This document shows, piece after piece, positions 12,876 to 24,762 of a stretch of 57,000 nt of DNA. The stretch is taken from assembly GCA_012295275.1 (NCBI GenBank), contig CM022670.1, forward strand, positions 24,879,755 to 24,936,754. The letters run 5' to 3'. A model generated the notes under the pieces. The model saw only the letters and a list, made by a program, of their open reading frames with translations. It did no database searches and was not told the DNA's origin. The position numbers and the translations under genes are program-made. Numbering within the stretch: position 1 is the first letter of the stretch; every line of letters begins with the position of its first letter. Source of the stretch: Chrysomallon squamiferum. Taxonomy: Eukaryota; Mollusca; Gastropoda; Neomphalida; Peltospiridae.

Positions 12876-13966
12876 GATCTGATGGCAGCGAAGTATCACA
12901 TCATCATAGTGGTTTTGGTGTTAGAAAGAACGTCAACGATCTCACACCATCTGAAACGGAAAGTCTTCGCAAAGCAATGGCCGCGGTAAAAGCGGATTCT
13001 GGACCAAACGGATTCCAAGCAATCGCCGCTTATCACGGAAGTCCACCAATGTGTGAGCTCGAAGATGGAAAGAAATATTCCTGCTGTTTCCATGGTAAAT
13101 AACATTATTTTGATTCTAAGATTTTGTAATATTTTCCTCCTGCTTTTCTTCTAAAATTAGTTTAACACATTTGTAAGAAAAGATAACGGACCTTAGTAAG
13201 TTAAATTCTCCGCAGTTCGTAAATTTATATATTCATAATTATGTTTTGAACCAAAACTTTTAAAACATATAATACAACATGAAAATTTATATTTTAAATA
13301 GGCAATTCATTTTATTTTTATATTCCATATAGTAAAATAAATGTTTAATAATTATGCCTTAATATTTACGACACACTTATTTTTAGTATATACTGGTATT
13401 AGTTACCTACTGAAAAATTACTGACCAAATTACTCTACTGACATAATATATCTTTTTATATATTACTTGCTTCATTATCCTTTGTCAAGGTATGGCTACT
13501 TTCCCTCACTGGCACAGACTGTACGTTAAACAGATGGAAGATGCCCTGGTAGCAAATGGTGCCACTGTCGGTATTCCGTACTGGGACTGGACAGATGCTT
13601 TCACCAGCATGCCATCATTCGCTACACAGTCGGAAGATAATTCATGGCATGACGTAAGTTATTGTGCCCTTTTTCTTTCTTTCTTTCTATTTTTTAGTTA
13701 TTTTATTTTTTCTGTAGTAAAGGGAGTTAACTCTGTTTTCTTTCCTTGTTTTATTTCCTTTGTATTTTCGACCCTTGACATTTACGGATGGTTATTGTCT
13801 TTGGAATTTGTATAGTTCGTTGATTTGATTGTTAAGAATACTTCATTTTATTTTTTTTTTATTTCATCTTTTTCCTTTCTAGTTAATTTTTATTAATATT
13901 TAATTTTATTTTATTTTATTTTATTTTATTTAGTTATTTATAAATTTATTTATCCATGGCATGTAA

Positions 13967-14031
<65 letters not shown>

Positions 14032-15231
14032 TATTCATATTCACAGACACACACATATACATACACATACACCAACTGTACTTACGTTATTATTTATTTT
14101 ACCTATTTATTTACTTATTAATTAATTAATTAATTGATGTAGTTTTGTTTATTTATTTATTTTATTTTTAATTTCAGGCCAAAATTATAATTCATATAAC
14201 CTTATTTTGTGGATTGAAATGATACGTAAGACAGCAGTTTCTGAAATATAAAAAATAATGACATTTGAAATTTTAGGATTAAAAATGTTTTTATGTCATT
14301 GCGAAAATATAGTTAGAAAATCTTTTTATTTATTATTTCAAAATTTATAATTATTATTATTTTTATTTATTATTATTTGTTTTGTTTTTTCCACATCAGG
14401 CAAAAATTGAATATCTGAATAAAGTGACTACACGTGATCCCAGACCACAGCTTTTCAACGACCCAGAGAAAGGAGAAGAATCATTCTTCTATCGTCAAAT
14501 TCTTCTTGCTCTTGAGCAGACTGACTTCTGCACATTCGAAGTCCAGTTTGAAATAGCGCACAACGCTATTCATTCCTGGACAGGAGGACACACCCAGTAT
14601 GGTATGTCCACACTCGACTTCACGTCATACGATCCTCTGTTCTATCTCCACCATTCCAATGTGGACAGAATCTGGGCCATCTGGCAAGCGCTGCAGCAGT
14701 ACCGAGGTCTGCCTTATGACAAAGCTTTCTGCGATATTCAGGAAATGAAAGAACCAATGAAGCCCTTCAGTGATGCCATCAATCCAAATCCACTCACAAG
14801 ATCCAACTCTCGTCCCATTGACGTTTTCAACTACGGCAGACTCAATTACCAGTACGATAATCTCAAATTCCATGACTTGTCTATCCCTCAGTTAGAGAAA
14901 CTTCTGCATGAGCACGCCGAGGAAGACCGAATGTTTGCAAGTTTCCTGCTGTCTGGAATAAAGCTTAGCGTTGATGTAGAGTTTGATATATGCATCAATC
15001 ACGGAAAGACATGCAAATTTGCCGGAACCTTTGCAATTCTTGGCGGACCTTACGAAATGCCATGGGCCTATGATCGACTATTCCGATACGATGTGACAAA
15101 AGTGATGAAAGTGATGGGTCTTAGATACGACTCAGATCTTGACTTCAAAGTACGAGTTATTGGTATTGATGGTAAACAGCTGGATTCTCATCTGATCCAT
15201 ACACCAACTTTGGATTTCATTCCAGGAACAG
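12876..15231 (+). CDS. Hemocyanin gene 1, functional unit g
   Basis: Exons 12876-13094, 13490-13653 and 14400-15231 (219, 164 and 832 nt), 405 residues. Exon lengths are identical to FU-g of gene 2. The first intron cuts inside the CuA motif, between the His and the Gly of CCFHG (CAT G/GT). The second (phase 0) follows the short YWDWTDAFTSMPSF segment. CuB motifs are AHNAIH and FYLHHSNVDRIW. The beta domain has FAILGGPYEMPW. The 3' end is unusual: homology places the exon end after GGAACAG at 15231, which leaves a GC donor (GCATGT). A GT donor six bases further on would add two residues in frame. Confidence 0.92.
13967..14027 (+). repeat. (CA)n microsatellite in the second FU-g intron of gene 1
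   Basis: Dinucleotide run of about 60 bases in the 746-nt intron 13654-14399; the rest of this intron is AT-rich without recognised content. Confidence 0.92.
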
Positions 15232-15580
15232 GCATGTGTAATTTTGAAATAACACAAATTTTAACTTGGTAGAATAAACAAACAACTCCAAATGTTGTCT
15301 TTTCTTATAGTGATTATTTGTGATAAAATATGTATATTATTAGCAACGAAACTTGAATGATCTACATTTCTTTGTTTTAAATATATTAAAAGCTTTTAAG
15401 AGAATTAAACAGACAAAACAATTTACTATATAATGTTCTTAACATAGAAACAAATTCCTTTATAACTGAATTAAAACCCAAGTTTTAAAATATTTGTTAA
15501 TGTTCTGCTTAACTTTATTTTCTGGCAGTGAATGCTTTATGTAAATTTACCGCATTGCTAATATTATTAACTTATTTCAG

Positions 15581-17106
15581 GGCATGGACATAAGACTGCA
15601 GTCAAAGGAACACCAGCGTATCCTTCAGACAAACTGATAAGAAAAGAAATCAGCACTCTCTCTCTTGATGAGGCCAATGAAATAAAAAATGCTTTGTTCA
15701 AACTTCAAAGTGATGATGGAAAGAACGGATTCGAAGCTATCGCCGGCTTCCATGGCGTTCCATACACCTGCCCTGAACATGGAGATGACAAATTTGCATG
15801 TTGTACTCATGGGATGGCCGTTTTCCCACACTGGCACAGACTACACACAATTCAATTTGAAAGAGCTCTTGTAGAGAAAGGTTCATCACTAGGTGTCCCA
15901 TACTGGGATTGGACGAAACCAATCAAGGGCATTCCAGCTTTCTTTGCCGACAGCAGCCACAACAATCCATTCTACAAATACCACATTAAATCTGTTAACC
16001 ATGACACTGAACGAGAAATTAGTGAAACATTCTTCAAACAACCACAAATTGGACACCATGACTATCTCTATTATCTGGCTTTGAGTGCACTCGAAGAAGA
16101 CAATTTCTGCGATTTCGAAGTGCAGTATGAGATTGTGCATAATGCCGTTCATGCATGGCTTGGAGGAACGAAAGAGCATTCCATGTCAACTCTTGAATAT
16201 GCTGCTTTTGATCCAGTATTTATGATTCACCATTCCAGCATTGATCGTATTTGGATCATTTGGCAAGAATTGCAAAAGCTAAGGAAGAAACCATTCAGTT
16301 CTGCAAAATGTGTGGGACGCATGTTAGAAGAGCCTCTCCAGCCATTCAGCTACGAGACTGTCAACGGCGATGAATACACAAGGAAACTGTCTGACCCTAA
16401 GCATCTTTTTGACCAAGCTAGATTCGACTATTGGTACGACACCGTTGAACTGAATGGCCAGTCACTCGAAGAAGTCCATCATACTTTAGAAGACCTGCGA
16501 CACAAGGACAGAATATTCGCTGCATTCGTTCTTTCAGGAATCGCTGCAACAGCTTCTGTGAAAATAATGCTGATAGGTGCTGACGGCCATGAAGAGGTTG
16601 CCGGGTCATTCATCATACTAGGCGGAGAGCGAGAAATGCCATGGGCTTACGAGAGACTGTACAAATACGACATAACTGACATCGCATCAAAACTGGGATT
16701 GAATGCTCATTCAACATTCAATTTCCATGTGGAGATAACCAAATACGACGGAACCCCAATGGATGTCAAATACCCAACTCCACTGATCCTTCACCGCCCA
16801 GCCAATGTTCAGAAAGACACCCTCATCATTCCAGTCGGTTCCAATGTCCATTTGCCTGCCAAGGTGGTTGTCAAACAAGGCACCGACATCTTCTTCCATG
16901 TTGTGGACAACGCTGTCAGTAAATCGATGATTAATTTGAACAGTTACACCACTTACGTCGACTGCGTTGTTCCACATTTCTCCTTCAACAGCTTTGAGCT
17001 GGAGACTGCATACTCTCTGAAGAGTGGCCAGTACTTCTTCTCAGCGCACACAAAGGAACTCTGCGAACAGAATGTCAGAATCCAGATCACCGTGGATAAT
17101 GAATAA
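15581..17106 (+). CDS. Hemocyanin gene 1, functional unit h with cupredoxin-like tail and stop
   Basis: One exon with the C-terminal end of the protein, about 508 residues; TAA at 17104-17106. CuA motifs are FHGVP and CCTHGMAVFPHWHRL; CuB motifs are VHNAVH and FMIHHSSIDRIW. After the usual beta domain (FIILGGEREMPW) the chain continues for ~100 residues from about 16800 (VQKDTLIIPVGSNV to ITVDNE). This is the extension unique to FU-h, known from KLH structures as a cupredoxin-like fold that has lost copper and helps subunit pairing in the collar. The presence of h argues against a cephalopod. A splice donor (AACAAG/GTAACT) lies four bases after the stop. Confidence 0.95.
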
Positions 17107-17206
17107 CAAGGTAACTATCTAACAGAAAACTATATAAAACTTTTTGTTTAATAACGATACCATAATATCGACAAATTAAAAGTCACAACTGTTTTATTTA
17201 TTTATT

Positions 17207-17290
<84 letters not shown>

Positions 17291-17785
17291 TGTGATTTTA
17301 AAGATAATATTTGAGAAGAAATCTCGCAACCATCTTAAGAACTTCTCTGTCCGTAAGACAATGAAAATAATAATAGTACACTTACATTAATAACATTAAT
17401 ACAAAGGCCTGCATCTTTCACCACGTATATAAGTTAAAATTAATATTTTCCATATCGGTTCCCGACTTAATAAAGTGCATATGTATAACCCCTTTTCTTT
17501 TGAAATAAATATTAATGAATGTTCTTTTTTTTCTTTCCAGTTGAAATTGTTCGCTCGAGAAGTATTTGAATCGAAGTGATGTTCTGAAAACACCTGAACA
17601 TATTTAATCATTGTATTTACACTGAAGCATGACATGATTCAAATACATATACCAGACAAATTATTATTATTATTTTTTGTCTACCTCAGTGCCACCTTTT
17701 TTTGTTTCGTTTTTGTTTTAGAACTTTGTGTACAGTTTATTATATGTTTTTAATAAATGTATTATATCTACTGTTTTTAAATAAA
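17107..17785 (+). other. Gene 1 3'UTR with intron and poly(A) signals
   Basis: After the TAA, exon sequence runs only to 17110, followed by donor GTAACT and an intron 17111-17540 ending TTCTTTCCAG. The intron contains a long (TTA)n tract (~17214-17290). The terminal untranslated exon starts at 17541 and holds AATAAA at 17752-17757 and again at 17780-17785. Gene 2 has the same arrangement, which supports a real 3'UTR intron. The cleavage site was not determined. Confidence 0.75.
17214..17290 (+). repeat. (TTA)n microsatellite in gene 1 3'UTR intron
   Basis: Uninterrupted trinucleotide run of about 75 bases following a TTTA tetranucleotide run. Read on the + strand it gives only spurious low-complexity frames. 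Confidence 0.9.
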
Positions 17786-18179
17786 TATACTCTATATATG
17801 GTTTTGTTATTGTGTTTGGTTTGATGTTTTACAGAATTCGTCCTTCACAAACACAAGCATACATCTTAAATGTTCTTCACCGAATTATTTATTTATTTAT
17901 TTATTTGTTTGTTTGTTTTTTTATTTATTTCTTTCTTCTTTCTAAAGCTTTGCTATAATGTGTTCACTCTGATCTCTTAGCAAATGTCTGTTCAAAACTT
18001 ATTACTGCCATTAGAATATTACTGAGTTTTTGACTAAACGTTCAGCGACACCCAGACGTTATTAATAAACTCGTCTTTCAAAAAATCATCACACGAAAAA
18101 AAAAAAAAAGGCCAAACGTTTTATGATACAACTGACTGGTATCTTTCTATACCGAATAAAAATCTTCCCATAGATAGGG

Positions 18180-18325
18180 AAACATATAATAATTACTGAG
18201 AAACCAGTCAAAGGGCACTGGCTCGAACGGGAAACTGACACGTGACACGGAAAGAAAGATTGATCAATGGTTTTCTTGCGACTTAGGCCAGCGCTCTAAT
18301 CGCTACACTATAACCATTCCAGTTT
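18180..18325 (-). mobile_element. Possible tRNA-derived SINE or tRNA pseudogene fragment
   Basis: Read on the minus strand from ~18320, the sequence starts GGTTATAGTGTAGCGATTAG and continues AGCGCTGGCC, close to a tRNA D-arm with a pol III A box. About 65 bases on lies CCGTTCGAGCC (plus-strand 18220-18230), close to the B-box consensus GGTTCGANTCC. The spacing is longer than in a normal tRNA and no acceptor stem closes, so a functional tRNA is unlikely; a SINE head is the better guess. No second copy or target-site duplication was found in the window. Confidence 0.4.
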
Positions 18326-18719
18326 TACTGCTACTCCTAAATAAATAAATTAATTAATTAATAAATAAAATAAAATAAATTACTGCTGTAATGTTTGATC
18401 TTTTCGCATTTCGTTTATTTTTTCTTCCGTTGTTTTCATCAGATGACTTAAACTGTATTAGATTCGAATTTCATCAAAACCCATACATAGTTAAAGCAAA
18501 AAAAAACCAACAACATTAAAAACAACATTAAAAAACATTAAAAATATTCAATTAAAATGATAAAGAACGTAAAGAATGATAAAGAAGAAATAAAGTAATA
18601 ATAAATAAATAAATAAAGCAAAGAAAAAGCTCATTTATAATAATAATAATGGCAAAACACTATGGCAGACCTAACAGAGAAAAAAAGTTGATGCCCTAAC
18701 CAACAAAATAATTAAGATA

Positions 18720-18767
<48 letters not shown>

Positions 18768-18986
18768 CATAATAATATTTATATTAATAATCTGTTAGTA
18801 TCAGAATTTTAAGAAAACAGTTTTTGCAGTTAATTAGAAAGTTCCAGGATCAAATCCATTTTGTTTCAGTTACTTTCTACATTGTTTGTTTACGGAATCT
18901 TTTATCGAAACCAGCACGATAAACTCATTTATTTTTCTATCAAATTCTACCTGAATCACAAGTGGACTGTTTTTAAACAAACAAAC

Positions 18987-18992
18987 ACACAC

Positions 18993-19036
<44 letters not shown>

Positions 19037-19120
19037 TACACAAATTCACAGGACACACAAATCCATGCTATTTTGATTGAAAATGAAAAATAAAGCCTAA
19101 ATAAAATTTTTAAATTAATT

Positions 19121-19171
<51 letters not shown>
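18987..19171. repeat. Two (CA)n microsatellites
   Basis: Dinucleotide runs at ~18987-19033 and ~19122-19171, separated by ~90 bases of AT-rich DNA. Confidence 0.9.
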
Positions 19172-19177
<6 letters not shown>

Positions 19178-19680
19178 TCACTTACATCTATATATGACAC
19201 TAGGGGCCTATAAGCAAAAATATATTATACAAAATCGTAAGCAATAATTAAATCATATTCTATTAAAACTTTCCTGTACTAAATAGTATGTGGGAATTCA
19301 CAGAGAATGTTGAACTTCACTATCGGTAAAAGATATTCAAATCATGTATAAATATACAAAATTTAATTATCTGTATTCTACATGCAAATGTATTGCTAAT
19401 CTTAGATTTTAAAACAATTCAATCAATTTTATAGCTAGAAATAATTCATTGTAATATGTAATTTTATACACTCTTTTAAAAATAAATCTGCAGCGTAACA
19501 TTATTTTTCTTTTTAAAATGTACGCACAATCGTACCTACAGACAAGCCCCTGAATTTTGAAAGTAAAATAATTATAAAACAACACAACGCACCACATACA
19601 CGTATATTAAAGCTAAAATTAGAAATAACAATAAAATACATAAGAAAAAGAAGTGCATGATTTATTATTATTATCATTAC

Positions 19681-19720
<40 letters not shown>

Positions 19721-20407
19721 GTTATTATAATGAATAATGTTAATTGTTTTAATGCGTGTGTTTGTTTCATATATTTTGCTAACACTTTTATTTTTTCCTT
19801 TTTGAATATCGTACGACATTATTAGCACGTAACGTTAAACGTGAGGATTTAACGCGATGCAAGTAAACAAATATTAAGTTACATCAGGCAGTTTCCATGA
19901 AACAATTACCCCTGAACATGTATACAAACGTCACGGAGGAAAACTGACCTAGATCTGGGAACGGTCAAGATCGGATACAGTTACGCTGCACGTCTGTTTC
20001 GCATTCCACAAAATGTCCGTTCATCATCGATGCTTCTGGAAAGTTAACGCCCACGAGCTAACAATGTTTTCTGTTGGTCTGAAAAATAAACACGTGACTC
20101 TTGAAACCAACCCTATTTCTAGACGAAGAGCATCTTGCGCGCTGAGATAAGAAATGGGAGGAGTTTCACTTAACAAAGGGGAGGGGCTTAGAAGGTCATT
20201 GAAGAATTCTCGTTGTAATGATATATCAAAACCTAATTTTTCTCAGTACATCTGTACGCCTTTTCTGCAAGTAAAGTTTTCAACGCTGATTGAAATTCTC
20301 AGTCAGCCAGAATTAAATGTTTCTCTTAGGAATTAAAGTGAAATAATAGTGTTTTTCCAAAGTAATTTCCTGCTATGTAGTAAAGAATATAGAAAGCGAC
20401 AGAAAGA

Positions 20408-20465
<58 letters not shown>

Positions 20466-21001
20466 GATGATAATGATGATGATAATAAATAAATAAACAA
20501 ATAAATGGACTGTATTAAATTCTTCCACTAAGTACAATACTGAATACTATATAAAGTTGTTTTTTGTTGTTGTTATTATTTAAATAATTCTACTGACATA
20601 TAATTCGAAGCATTATTTTAAGGTATTTTCGATATGATATGTCGTATTAACCTTATTAAAATTAAAATTAATGGGTGTATGACAGTAAACATGCAGATTA
20701 ATTAATAATTAGGAACAACAACAAAAACAACATAAAACGCTCCTCCAATCCAACCCCATGAAAAAGAAACCCAACAACAACAACAAACCTCCGTAAAAAT
20801 AAAATCCAAAACACGCACTCAAATAAATACATAAATACTAGAAAATAAACAAACACACAGAAAAAACCCACGAAACAAAACAAAACAGTCTGCAGACAGC
20901 CAAATAAATAATAATAATAATAAAATAAACATAAATAAATAAATAAATAAATAATAATAATTATGATAATAATAATAATTATAATAATAATAATAATAAT
21001 T

Positions 21002-21035
<34 letters not shown>

Positions 21036-22184
21036 CATCATTATTATGATTTTATTATTATTATTTTTATTATTATTATTAATATAAATCAATGAATAAA
21101 TAAAACCAATCAAAACAGCAGTCAGTTATTTAATCAATGAATAAATGAATCAATTAATCAGTAAATATTTAGAAAAAATAAACTCTGTATTTTCATTGGA
21201 CAGGTAGTAGGTTCGCTACTTTATTCCCGATTCCACGAAAAGATAATGTGGTAGTGATTGGGTACCATACTCACTGATCCTTGTAATTATTACATTGTGG
21301 TGACAATATGCAATTGTCTGATTATTCATGTTCTTACGTCATGCAAATGACATGAAAGACTGGGGCTATGGTGAGTTTTAATTTCAGCATTAAACAATGT
21401 TGGTACTGCACATTATACATGTCTTTTCGAAATACTGATTCCGTACAACATTTCACTTTAAAGATGGATTTGTGAAAATATTACTTGAGTATCACCGTGC
21501 ATGACATATTTTCACAAGTATGTAGTCTCTGTACACTAAATTAACAAAGTGTTTGGATCAGGGTTTATTTTATATTTTCTCAACTGAGTACAGCTATTAA
21601 AAAAAAATAAGAACAAAAATTAAATTAATTAATTAAAAATCAACCTAAACTAAACTAAACTAAAATAAGAAAAAATAAAGAAAAAAAAAAAAAGAAAAGA
21701 AAAGAAAGGAATAAACTATTTTAATTTTGTAGCTAATCACTGAAGTGATGCCTGCTTTTGTTTATTTATGTATTTATGTATGTTTGTTTATTTGTTTGTT
21801 TGATTATTTATTTATTTATACTATTTCTTCTACTAGTGTTGTTGTTGTTGTTGTGTTGCTGTTGTAATCAAACTATAAGTTAAATTTCAATCATCTGTAA
21901 AATAGTAACTTCCTCCAAAAAATAAAAAGAACAGCAGCAGTAAGAAAAAAAAAGGCGTCAGCAAATAGAAAACAAAACATCAAGTTAGCAAACATGAATA
22001 CAGTTATAGTGAAGAAATTCCAGTGTTCTAATAGACACCGAAATAATTTAAGATTACTTTCAAATATTAGTTTAAATAAGTATATTCCAGCTAATATCAC
22101 TTGGTATTATAGCGACATATCTCAAAACATTAAGTTACTAATTTAGAAATGAAAATGATAATGATCATGATGATGATGATGATG

Positions 22185-22228
<44 letters not shown>

Positions 22229-22307
22229 TAATAATAATAATAACAAAATAGTGATAATAATAAAACTGAAACAAATAATTAAAAATATTAAATTATTATT
22301 ATTATTG

Positions 22308-22369
<62 letters not shown>

Positions 22370-22968
22370 GAATTTAAAGTTAAATAAAAAAAAGTACCAT
22401 TAATTATTAAAAAAAAGGTTTGTAAAAGACACAAACATACATTTAAATACATATTTCTTATGACCTCAGAAACTGACTAGAAACTGTAAAATCTAAATTA
22501 ATAATTAAAAGTTAAAGTAAAAGTAAACGAGAACAAATGAAATTAAAAAAGCGGTAAAAAGTAATATAAAAAAGAATTGTGACAAAAATAAATAAATAAA
22601 ATAAGAAATAAATAAGAACAGAATTCAGAAAAATGAAACGAACAATGCTCTCGTTTTATTAATTAATACAAAACTACAACAACAATAACAACAAAAATAA
22701 TAAATAAATAAATGAGGTCTAGTTTTCTAACGTAGATGTTCAAACAGATAATACATTTCTCGCAAAACAGCAGCGAGCTCATTCATAAACAAACATTTTC
22801 TGCAAGACAAATTTCTTAATACAATATTTATTATAAAACACAAACAAACAGTCATATATATAAATTCTGCTATCATAAACACTTAATAATTTTTATTTCA
22901 GTATTCGTTCGTAAGTGGACAATGTAAAAATAATACAGCTATTAGCATGATATCAGTGTCTTTATAAT

Positions 22969-23312
22969 CTTTGCTGACGAAGAATTAAAGAATGAACGAA
23001 AGTGCACGAACAAGGTTCATTCATCACATCACAACATGCAAACTTAGCAAGGGCAAAACAAAGTTCGTAACATAATTCTTTTCTAATAAACAGACGACCT
23101 TGCTAAATGCATAATCAACACTTGTCCAGCGTTGGGTTACCCAACAGCCACGTTCCTGGCCTCAATGAAACTCAGGGTTATCTTTGCCATTGTTAAAATG
23201 TGCACCGGGGTCTCGTAACACAAAGCTGAATTAATCTGATCCATCACTTTACGTCATTTGCAGACATGTGCCAAGTCAAATTTGCTGACACAAAGCAGTC
23301 ACATTCATTTCT
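22969..23312 (+). promoter_or_regulatory. Distal promoter module of gene 2 (344 bp, shared with gene 3)
   Basis: This 344-bp block recurs at 52333-52676 upstream of gene 3 with about six mismatches by eye, all in the first half; the last ~190 bases look identical. In both genes it begins about 600 bp upstream of the TATA box (602 and 604). It contains the inverted repeat GTTGGGTTACCCAAC at 23131-23145 and a TTACGTCATTTGC segment resembling a CRE/AP-1-type site. It is non-repetitive and clearly less AT-rich than its surroundings. Regulatory function is inferred from conservation and position; recent gene conversion is the alternative. Confidence 0.6.
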
Positions 23313-23553
23313 GTTTTATTTCTTTGGTTTCATAATGGAACAAGTCGATTCTATTTCGTCAAAAGGCGTACTTGTTTTGAATAACAGTGAAAATTTGTCG
23401 AATTTCTCACAAACGATGGGTTGAAAAAGCAGTTAATTATCTTCAAGAGTTGCGAGGGTCGTTCTTAAATTAAATAAATCACATAGTTACTGAAACAGAA
23501 CAACCCTAAACATTTACATCGGTGCCATTGTTACCCTGCCATAATAATGGACT

Positions 23554-23642
23554 TGACCTGACTAAAAAAGTATAAATGTCGGAACGGACATTGGATCGTT
23601 ACCACAGTGATTCCAGTGACAGCGGACATCGCCACCGGAAGC
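23554..23642 (+). promoter_or_regulatory. Core promoter and 5'UTR of gene 2
   Basis: TATAAA at 23571-23576, 72 bases before the ATG. Transcription would be expected to start near 23600, giving a 5'UTR of roughly 40 bases. From the TATA region through the first splice donor and ~20 bases into the intron (to about 23710) the sequence is identical to gene 3 (from ~52932). The context before the ATG is CACCGGAAGC. Confidence 0.75.
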
Positions 23643-24731
23643 ATGTGGTCTTTAGCAGTCTTGCTTTTCTTGGGCAGTGCCTGCCACGTGAGTAAATTAT
23701 TTATTTATTTATTTATTTATTTGTTTATTTATTTATTTGATTATTTATTTATTTGATTATTTATTTATTAAGAAATGACAATAATCAATTAACGTAAGAT
23801 AATATTCAATTGTTATGCTGAGACAATACTTAGTTCTAATTGTTTGGAATTAATGATATAAGAATTTAACTTTTTTTTTTTATTCATCTTACATTTGCAG
23901 TACTCTTAATCTATTTCATAATCAGGATATATTATAAGTTATTTATAAAAAATAATAATATTAATAATAATTAAAAATATATAAACAGAATAAAACACAT
24001 ACTGTAACAAAAATTAAATAAGTAAGTAAATTAACAAACAGTCCAAGAAACAAACGAATAAATAATGATAAGAAAAAAGAAAAAGACCTAAACTTAAAAA
24101 CAACCAGATAAAAAACATTCAAAATAAAAAATAATACATATTAACTTATACAATACAATATTAACTTATTAAAAACAACCAGATAAAAAACATTCAAAAT
24201 CAAAAACAATACATATTAACTTATACAATACTGCATAAAAATTAGATATTATTAATAACTGTTTTGATATATTTTAAGTTTAAAAATCGATTTTGTGAAT
24301 ATAAATTATAAAAAAAGAAGAAGAAAAAATAAATAAAAACAATTTGTATTAAACCATATACTTCATCTAGAAATAATACTATCATACTATCCTAATCCGA
24401 AAATTATTCGAATGCGTTTTGCAGCTATTTTAACTGAGAAAAGAAAGTCACTGAAAGAGTATTTATAATAATAATTTCAACTAAATTAAACGGGATATAA
24501 TTCTTTTTTTGTTTCTAAATAAATAAATAAAATTACAGTAAAATATTCCTACAATTTTCACTTTTCCTAATGTATTAAAATATACATGGAAATAAAAGTT
24601 ACACGATGTTACTATTTCAAGGTGTAGATTTGACAGAATGACAAATTTTCTTAATATATTTTGTACATTTTCAAGTCACTATTTTATTTATTTTTCAACT
24701 TTATTTATTTATTTATTTATTTCTTCTTCTT

Positions 24732-24762
<31 letters not shown>

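Larger units (their letters stand above)
12..17785 (+). other. Hemocyanin gene 1 (8-unit a-h subunit, 5' end outside window)
   Basis: Transcription unit of a conventional molluscan hemocyanin. Sixteen coding exons are visible: 12-585, 1337-1591, 2213-2619, 3171-3427, 3722-4560, 4754-4899, 5007-6248, 6713-7547, 7798-8204, 8456-9462, 9923-10160, 10735-11985, 12876-13094, 13490-13653, 14400-15231 and 15581-17106. A 3'UTR exon begins at 17541. Joined, they keep one open frame of 3,399 codons including the stop. All linker introns between units are phase 1. The promoter, signal peptide and first exons lie before the window. The product is a secreted oxygen carrier that assembles, by family knowledge, into decamers and didecamers in the hemolymph. 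Splice sites are GT-AG except the probable GC donor at 15232. Confidence 0.93.
17786..22968. other. Spacer between hemocyanin genes 1 and 2
   Basis: No convincing coding exon on either strand. The DNA is AT-rich with many microsatellites: (ATA)n at ~18719-18767, (CA)n at ~18987-19033 and ~19122-19171, (TTA)n at ~19680-19719, (AAT)n at ~20409-20464, and (AAT)n/(TTA)n at ~22180-22369. A tRNA-like segment lies at ~18180-18325 on the minus strand. Two stretches of more balanced, non-repetitive composition (~19830-20340 and ~21190-21560) stand out but match nothing I recognise. Confidence 0.7.

Noticed and set aside
12-17106. Cephalopod origin
   Set aside because: Cephalopod hemocyanins lack FU-h; both complete 3' ends here encode FU-h with its cupredoxin-like extension.
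15581-17106. Separate tyrosinase or phenoloxidase gene
   Set aside because: Although the copper motifs are shared with tyrosinases, the unit is spliced in phase to FU-g and has the hemocyanin beta domain and thioether Cys.
18861-19173. Open frames with poly-Cys/Val or Thr/His in (CA)n regions
   Set aside because: Dinucleotide repeats read in frame; no biological protein.
22149-22370. Open frame of poly-Met/Ile/Asn/Leu
   Set aside because: It is translation of trinucleotide microsatellites in a spacer; no protein-like composition.
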